Positions 60,170 through 64,000 of a DNA stretch of 64,000 bases are shown in pieces (the stretch's first letter is position 1; each line of letters starts with the position of its first letter). The translations under genes and the position numbers were made by a program. Source of the DNA: DASSUC01 sp035650075 (lineage in GTDB: Bacteria > Actinomycetota > Actinomycetes > Mycobacteriales > Micromonosporaceae); NCBI GenBank assembly GCA_035650075.1, contig DASRII010000526.1, positions 5,293 through 69,292 of the forward strand, read 5' to 3'. The notes under the pieces are model-generated. The model was not told the DNA's origin and ran no database searches. It worked only from the letters and a program-made list of their open reading frames with translations.

Positions 60170-61236
60170 CAGGGTGCCATTTCCTGGTGCTGTCGCAGGG
60201 CTTCCGCGGCAGTGTCGAGTGTGGACTGCGCCTGGTTGCGGTCTGTGGTAGCCAGGCCGACAACCGCTTGGAGTGCCGGCACCTGCCCGACGAGCGCGTT
60301 CCGCAACGCGGTCGGATCCCCGGCCGCGATCGCGGTGTCGAGTGCGCTCACCATGGTGGCCAGGGCGGGCCAGCGGCCACTGTCCGGCCAGCCGGCGATC
60401 TGGTTCCGTAGCGAGGTCACGCCGTCCACTGTGGAGCCATGGGCGGCGAGGATCGCGGTACGGGCCGTCTGGCCGGCCAGTCGTTGGTCGAGCAGGTCGT
60501 GGCGGTGCCGCCACGCGGCTTCCAGGTCGGCCAGCTCGGCGTCGGTGACGCGCTCGACCGCGGTACGGTCCAGCGGCTCGCCCTGGAGCACGGCGGTGCG
60601 TGCGTCGAGGACGGCGACCTGGCTGGCCACCTGTGCGGCGAGCGTGTCGGCGGCCTGCTGGGCGGCGGTGGCGGCGGCCTGCGCGGCGGCGAGCTGCTGT
60701 TGGGTCGCGGCGATGCCGGCGTTCGCTGTGGTGACGTTGTTCTGCGCCTGGGCCAGCGCGGCCGCCGCCGCGTTGACCGCGGCGATCGCCGCCGTGCGGT
60801 TCTGCTGTGCCTGGGCGAGCGCCTGGCTCGCGCTGTTCCGTTGGTTCTCTCGGGTGTCGCGGAGCTGCTCCAGCTGTTGGAGTTCCTGGTTCCACTCCAA
60901 CCAGTCGGGGTTCGGCCCCGGGGTGCCAGGCAGGTGGAACGGCGGCTCGATGTCCATGTGGTTTTCGATGGCCTGCTCGACCTGGTTCAGCGCGATCTGC
61001 GCCGCCTGCAGGGCGTTGGCGCGCTGAATGACCAACGCCTCGGCGTTGCTGAGGTCGACGTTGCGCGCGTTCAGGTTCGCCTGCGCGGTCGACGCGGCGG
61101 CCTGCAGGGCCGCCAGCGTCGCCTGTTGCTGGCTGAGGCTGGCCTGCACCTGGTCACGTGCCGCGGCCGCCTGTTGTGCGACCGTCTGGGCGGCGGAGAG
61201 CTTGCCCGCCAGCAGGGCGCGGATGTGTTCGTACAC
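60169..61236 (-). CDS. Large-protein operon, coiled-coil protein
   Basis: 355 residues. GTG 61236 is preferred because AGGAG lies 8 bases before it; GTG 61263 and 61245 are in frame but have no well-placed site. The protein is almost entirely a long Ala/Gln-rich coiled coil (QQAAAARDQVQASLSQQQAT, AQQNRTAAIAAVNAAAAALA), with a Pro-rich break near residue 100 and a compact helical C-terminus. It could be a rod or bundling scaffold for the large proteins encoded next to it. No signal peptide. Confidence 0.8.
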   Translation of the reverse strand: MYEHIRALLAGKLSAAQTVAQQAAAARDQVQASLSQQQATLAALQAAASTAQANLNARNVDLSNAEALVIQRANALQAAQIALNQVEQAIENHMDIEPPFHLPGTPGPNPDWLEWNQELQQLEQLRDTRENQRNSASQALAQAQQNRTAAIAAVNAAAAALAQAQNNVTTANAGIAATQQQLAAAQAAATAAQQAADTLAAQVASQVAVLDARTAVLQGEPLDRTAVERVTDAELADLEAAWRHRHDLLDQRLAGQTARTAILAAHGSTVDGVTSLRNQIAGWPDSGRWPALATMVSALDTAIAAGDPTALRNALVGQVPALQAVVGLATTDRNQAQSTLDTAAEALRQHQEMAP

Positions 61237-61247
61237 TATGGACACTC

Positions 61248-63296
61248 CTAAGTGGTCAGCCACAGCGCGACCGGGATGCGTGCCCGGAACGCGGGTTGGA
61301 GGACGGCGGCGGCCTGGTTGGCCGCGTCGAGGCCCCAGGCGGCGGTGGTGGAGGAGCCCGGCGCCACCGGTCGGGCCACCCCTACGAGCGGTCCGGCGAT
61401 GGGCGCGTGGGTGTGCCCGATCAGGGCCGGATGCGCCCAGTCGAGGTCCTGCCAGGTGTCGAGGGTTCGGGTCGTACCGTCATCGGGTGGGTCGTCGCAG
61501 CCGAACCTCGCGTGGCCGAGCGCCTCCTCCACGACCACGAACCAGCCGGCGCCCATCGCCTGCTCGACGGTCAGCCCGAAGCCGAGGAACGCGCAGTCCG
61601 TGCCGATCCGCCCGGCGAACTCCGGCGGCAGTCGTTCCTCGTCACGGGACAGGTAGATCGAGGCGGTCGGGAACCGGCGCAGCAGCGTGCCGCGCAGCAG
61701 CAGGACCAGGCGATCGGCGGCACCGCTGTGCGAGCCCAGTTCGTCGGCCGGATCCCATTCACCGATGGGCGGCAGCACCGACCCGGCTCCGCCGGACGAG
61801 CCCCAGAACCGGTCGAAGAACGTGCCGTCTACGCGCAGCGGGAAGCGCCGCCATGTCAGCTCGCGCGCGAGGGCGTGGTTGAGCCCCACCATGAAGCTCT
61901 CGACGAACGCCCCGTTGGTCTGCGCCAGTGCGACGCTGTCGGTCGGCAGCTCACCCAGCTCCGGCAACAGCCATTCCGGGGCGATCCCGCGCAGCAGCGC
62001 GTAGCCCGGCTCGTCGAAGCGCGGTGCGAAGAGGTCGTCAGCCGGGACCGGCCGTGGTGGTGCGGGCGCCACCGGGGAGAGCGGAGCGCCGCCGGCCCGG
62101 AGCAGGCGGTTCAGCGCGGGCACCGCCGGTGCGGCCGCCAGGTGCCGGTCGGACAGCGATCCGGTCACCGCGTCGGCCAGAGCCGGGTCGACCTGCTGGC
62201 GGCCGTCGGCACGCGCGGTGGCGAGCTGCCGCCACGCGCTGTCCGCGAGGTCTTCCTGGTGTACCGCGACAGCGAACGAGGCCAGCCCGGCGGCTATCCG
62301 GCGACGTGCGTCGGTGTTCAGCTCGGCGAGCCAGCCACCGGTCCCCGGCGGCAGGGCGGTCAGACCCCGCTGGTAGTCCTGCCCGTACAGCGGCGGGCGC
62401 AGCTCGAGACCGGTACCGGACGAGCTGACCGCGGTGCGCAGCGACTCGGCGAGCAGCGGATCGTCGGCCTCGGGCTCGGTCACGTCGATGGGTCGCAGGG
62501 CGCCCTGCATGCGTACCGTCGCCGACGGCGAGCCGGCCTTCGCTCCCCAGCCTGGTGCCCCGGTCGCTATCTCCCGGCCACCGGTGCCGGCCGGTACCGG
62601 TCTCGGCCGCAGCCGCCGGACGACCGCCTCGAACGAGCCCTCGGGTCCGGTCCGGAAACTCCAGTGGTGATACGCCGGCAGTTCCACCGTGCCCCAGCCG
62701 CTCCAGGCGGGCCCGAGCGGGTCGCCCGTCGTACCGGACAGCAGTCCGGCCGCGAATGTCGGCACCACGCATGCGAGGTACTGCACCCCGGCCTCGAGCC
62801 GGCGCGGGCAGAGCAGCCGGGCGACCGGAATGCCGTCGGTGACCTGGACATGGGCCCACGCCCAGGACTCCGACGGGTCGGGCAGCTCGGTCACGTCACA
62901 GCGCAGCACCGAGGTACCGGCCGCCGCCGGGGTGAGCGTGGCGCCGTCGGCCGGTACGACCACGAGCGCCAGCCACGGCCGCACCCGTTGCGACTGCGGA
63001 CCTTCCGGGGTGAAGCGCCATGGCAGATCCGCGGAGGCCAGCTCGACGTACGGGAAGTAGGACGGTTCGAAGTCCGTACAGCCGTCGAACGGTTCGGTAC
63101 GCAGGATCTCCCGCGGGTCGATCCCGGCTACGTCACCCGGACCGGCCAGTTCCAGCGGCATGTCCACGGCACCGGAGGCACCGCGCAGCCGCACGGTCGC
63201 CGGTACCCGCGCCCGGCCCGATCCGGCCGGTGGGGCACCGTCCAGCGCCGACGCGTAGCCGACCCGGTACCACGGAAGGAAGGTACGTACGCTCAT
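61248..63296 (-). CDS. Large-protein operon, 682-residue uncharacterised component
   Basis: 682 residues from ATG 63296 in an ATGA overlap. Beta-rich N-terminal half with WRFTPEGPQSQRVRPWLALV at about residue 92, and a C-terminal half with FMVGLNHALARELTWRRFPL at about residue 467 followed by GTFFDRFWGSSGG. The second block is a signature I recognise from uncharacterised proteins where it reads roughly NxxxARELxWRxxPxDxRGTxFxxFWD. No membrane helix, no known catalytic motif. Two bases separate its stop from the nearest start of the next gene. Confidence 0.82.
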   Translation of the reverse strand: MSVRTFLPWYRVGYASALDGAPPAGSGRARVPATVRLRGASGAVDMPLELAGPGDVAGIDPREILRTEPFDGCTDFEPSYFPYVELASADLPWRFTPEGPQSQRVRPWLALVVVPADGATLTPAAAGTSVLRCDVTELPDPSESWAWAHVQVTDGIPVARLLCPRRLEAGVQYLACVVPTFAAGLLSGTTGDPLGPAWSGWGTVELPAYHHWSFRTGPEGSFEAVVRRLRPRPVPAGTGGREIATGAPGWGAKAGSPSATVRMQGALRPIDVTEPEADDPLLAESLRTAVSSSGTGLELRPPLYGQDYQRGLTALPPGTGGWLAELNTDARRRIAAGLASFAVAVHQEDLADSAWRQLATARADGRQQVDPALADAVTGSLSDRHLAAAPAVPALNRLLRAGGAPLSPVAPAPPRPVPADDLFAPRFDEPGYALLRGIAPEWLLPELGELPTDSVALAQTNGAFVESFMVGLNHALARELTWRRFPLRVDGTFFDRFWGSSGGAGSVLPPIGEWDPADELGSHSGAADRLVLLLRGTLLRRFPTASIYLSRDEERLPPEFAGRIGTDCAFLGFGLTVEQAMGAGWFVVVEEALGHARFGCDDPPDDGTTRTLDTWQDLDWAHPALIGHTHAPIAGPLVGVARPVAPGSSTTAAWGLDAANQAAAVLQPAFRARIPVALWLTT

Positions 63297-64000
63297 CCCA
63301 GTGCTCCGATGTGGACGGTTTCGAACCCGACATCGACGGTGACGCCGAGCGCGGCCGGTACGCCGTCGGCGTCCGGGGTGAACGTCAGGCCCGCCGGCAA
63401 CAGCGCGAACGAGGGCGCTGCGAGCTTCTCGTCCTCGGTCTGCTCGGTGAACTGCGCCGGTGCGAAGTGGTCCAGCAACGGGTGCGCGCTGATTCCGGCC
63501 GGGCTGGTGACGTCGAGGTCGTACGTGCGCGGTCCAGCCGCGGGGCGGGCCGCGCCGTACCGGGTGATCATCGTGCCCAGCGGCGCCACCTTCTGCCGTA
63601 CCGAGACCGTCCCCAGTGGATGGACGACCAGTGCCTCGTCGGCGCCGGCGGCGGGACGCAGCGTCACGCCCGGCCTCGTGGCGGCCGGCAGGCTGGAAGT
63701 CCAGCTCTCCGGCCGGGCCAGCTCGGCCTGCAGCAGCGCCAGAACGTCGACCGTGTCGAGGATGGGTGGCGGTTGCGGGTCGCCGATCGTGAAGTCGACG
63801 CCGGCGGTGATCGTGAAGAACAGGATCTGTACCGAGACGACGCCGACGACGTGCCACGGCTGGGGCCCCGTGACCTGAACCGCAAGCCGCGCGCCGAGCA
63901 GCGTGCCGGCGGGGCTGAAGATGCGGACCCACGCTTCGAAGGAGACGTCCAGTCCGAACGGCGCCCACTGCACGAGCGCGTCGAACGCGCCGCCGCCATC
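63293..64000 (-). CDS. Large-protein operon, C-terminal part of a further large protein
   Basis: The frame is open to the right edge; 235 residues are visible. Strand-rich sequence with SFEAWVRIFSPAGTLLGARL, VTGPQPWHVVGVVSVQILFF and ITAGVDFTIGD looks like the ending of a long beta-structured protein; it reminds me of DUF6603-like proteins, at low confidence. The stop overlaps the next start as ATGA. Confidence 0.7.
   Translation of the reverse strand, partial: DGGGAFDALVQWAPFGLDVSFEAWVRIFSPAGTLLGARLAVQVTGPQPWHVVGVVSVQILFFTITAGVDFTIGDPQPPPILDTVDVLALLQAELARPESWTSSLPAATRPGVTLRPAAGADEALVVHPLGTVSVRQKVAPLGTMITRYGAARPAAGPRTYDLDVTSPAGISAHPLLDHFAPAQFTEQTEDEKLAAPSFALLPAGLTFTPDADGVPAALGVTVDVGFETVHIGALG

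Noticed and set aside
53588..64000. The large operon as an extracellular contractile injection system or phage tail
   Set aside because: No sheath, tube, baseplate gp25-like, spike or AAA ATPase signature is visible among the six proteins.
1..64000. tRNA, rRNA, integrase, attachment sites
   Set aside because: I read for cloverleaf-type and rRNA-like stretches and for recombinase genes and found none.

Overview
The window is high-GC DNA (roughly 70% G+C by eye, strong G/C third-position bias) from a mycelial-type actinomycete. Lsr2, EgtA, a type VII (ESX) secretion locus with EccB, EccC, EccD, EccE and mycosin, frequent GTG starts, 4-base ATGA/GTGA gene overlaps and many apparently leaderless starts all fit Actinomycetota. 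Gene content and style suggest Micromonosporales, but that rank is an inference. I saw no tRNA, rRNA, CRISPR array, transposase or integrase.

Region 1 (1-16.2 kb) is small-molecule and regulatory genes: an MFS exporter end, two VOC proteins, a RibD-type reductase, two SAM methyltransferases, a DinB protein, a radical SAM enzyme, an MBL-fold hydrolase, a TetR regulator next to a frameshifted cytochrome P450, a membrane protein with its winged-helix regulator, an LLM flavin enzyme, a transmembrane Ser/Thr kinase, a P450 remnant with a large internal deletion, an orphan egtA, and an ABC exporter divergent from a MerR regulator. A MerR-type promoter (19-base spacer over a dyad) lies between the last two.

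Region 2 (16.2-23.4 kb) holds lsr2, an ArsR-type regulator with a near-ideal palindromic operator in front of a small membrane protein, a two-component pair (receiver fused to a thioredoxin-reductase-like flavoprotein, plus a cyclic-nucleotide-domain histidine kinase), decayed gene fragments, and a secreted subtilase.

Region 3 (23.4-43.3 kb) is the ESX locus: a membrane-anchored protease-like protein, two helical ESX-type proteins, eccB divergent from eccE and a companion, a 35-base-pair inverted repeat, eccD divergent from eccC, two WXG100-type proteins, mycP, three further linked genes, an opposed operon of four WXG/PPE-like proteins with Gly/Pro-rich tails, and two YbaB-fold genes joined by a 27-codon mini-ORF.

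Region 4 (43.3-53.6 kb) is mixed: an ornithine-cyclodeaminase-type gene, DUF5709, a secreted repeat protein whose ribosome binding site is buried in a hairpin, a split-barrel FMN protein, a SnoaL protein, a monooxygenase-like protein, a secreted beta-propeller, a class A penicillin-binding protein with an extraordinary N-terminal array of 11-residue basic repeats, an APH-type kinase and a YwqG-like protein.

Region 5 (53.6-64.0 kb, running off the end) is a tight minus-strand operon of six large proteins (741, 903, 682, 546 and 355 residues plus an open one). I recognise several sequence signatures from other uncharacterised bacterial proteins but know no function. This operon and the penicillin-binding protein extension are the best candidates for undescribed biology.
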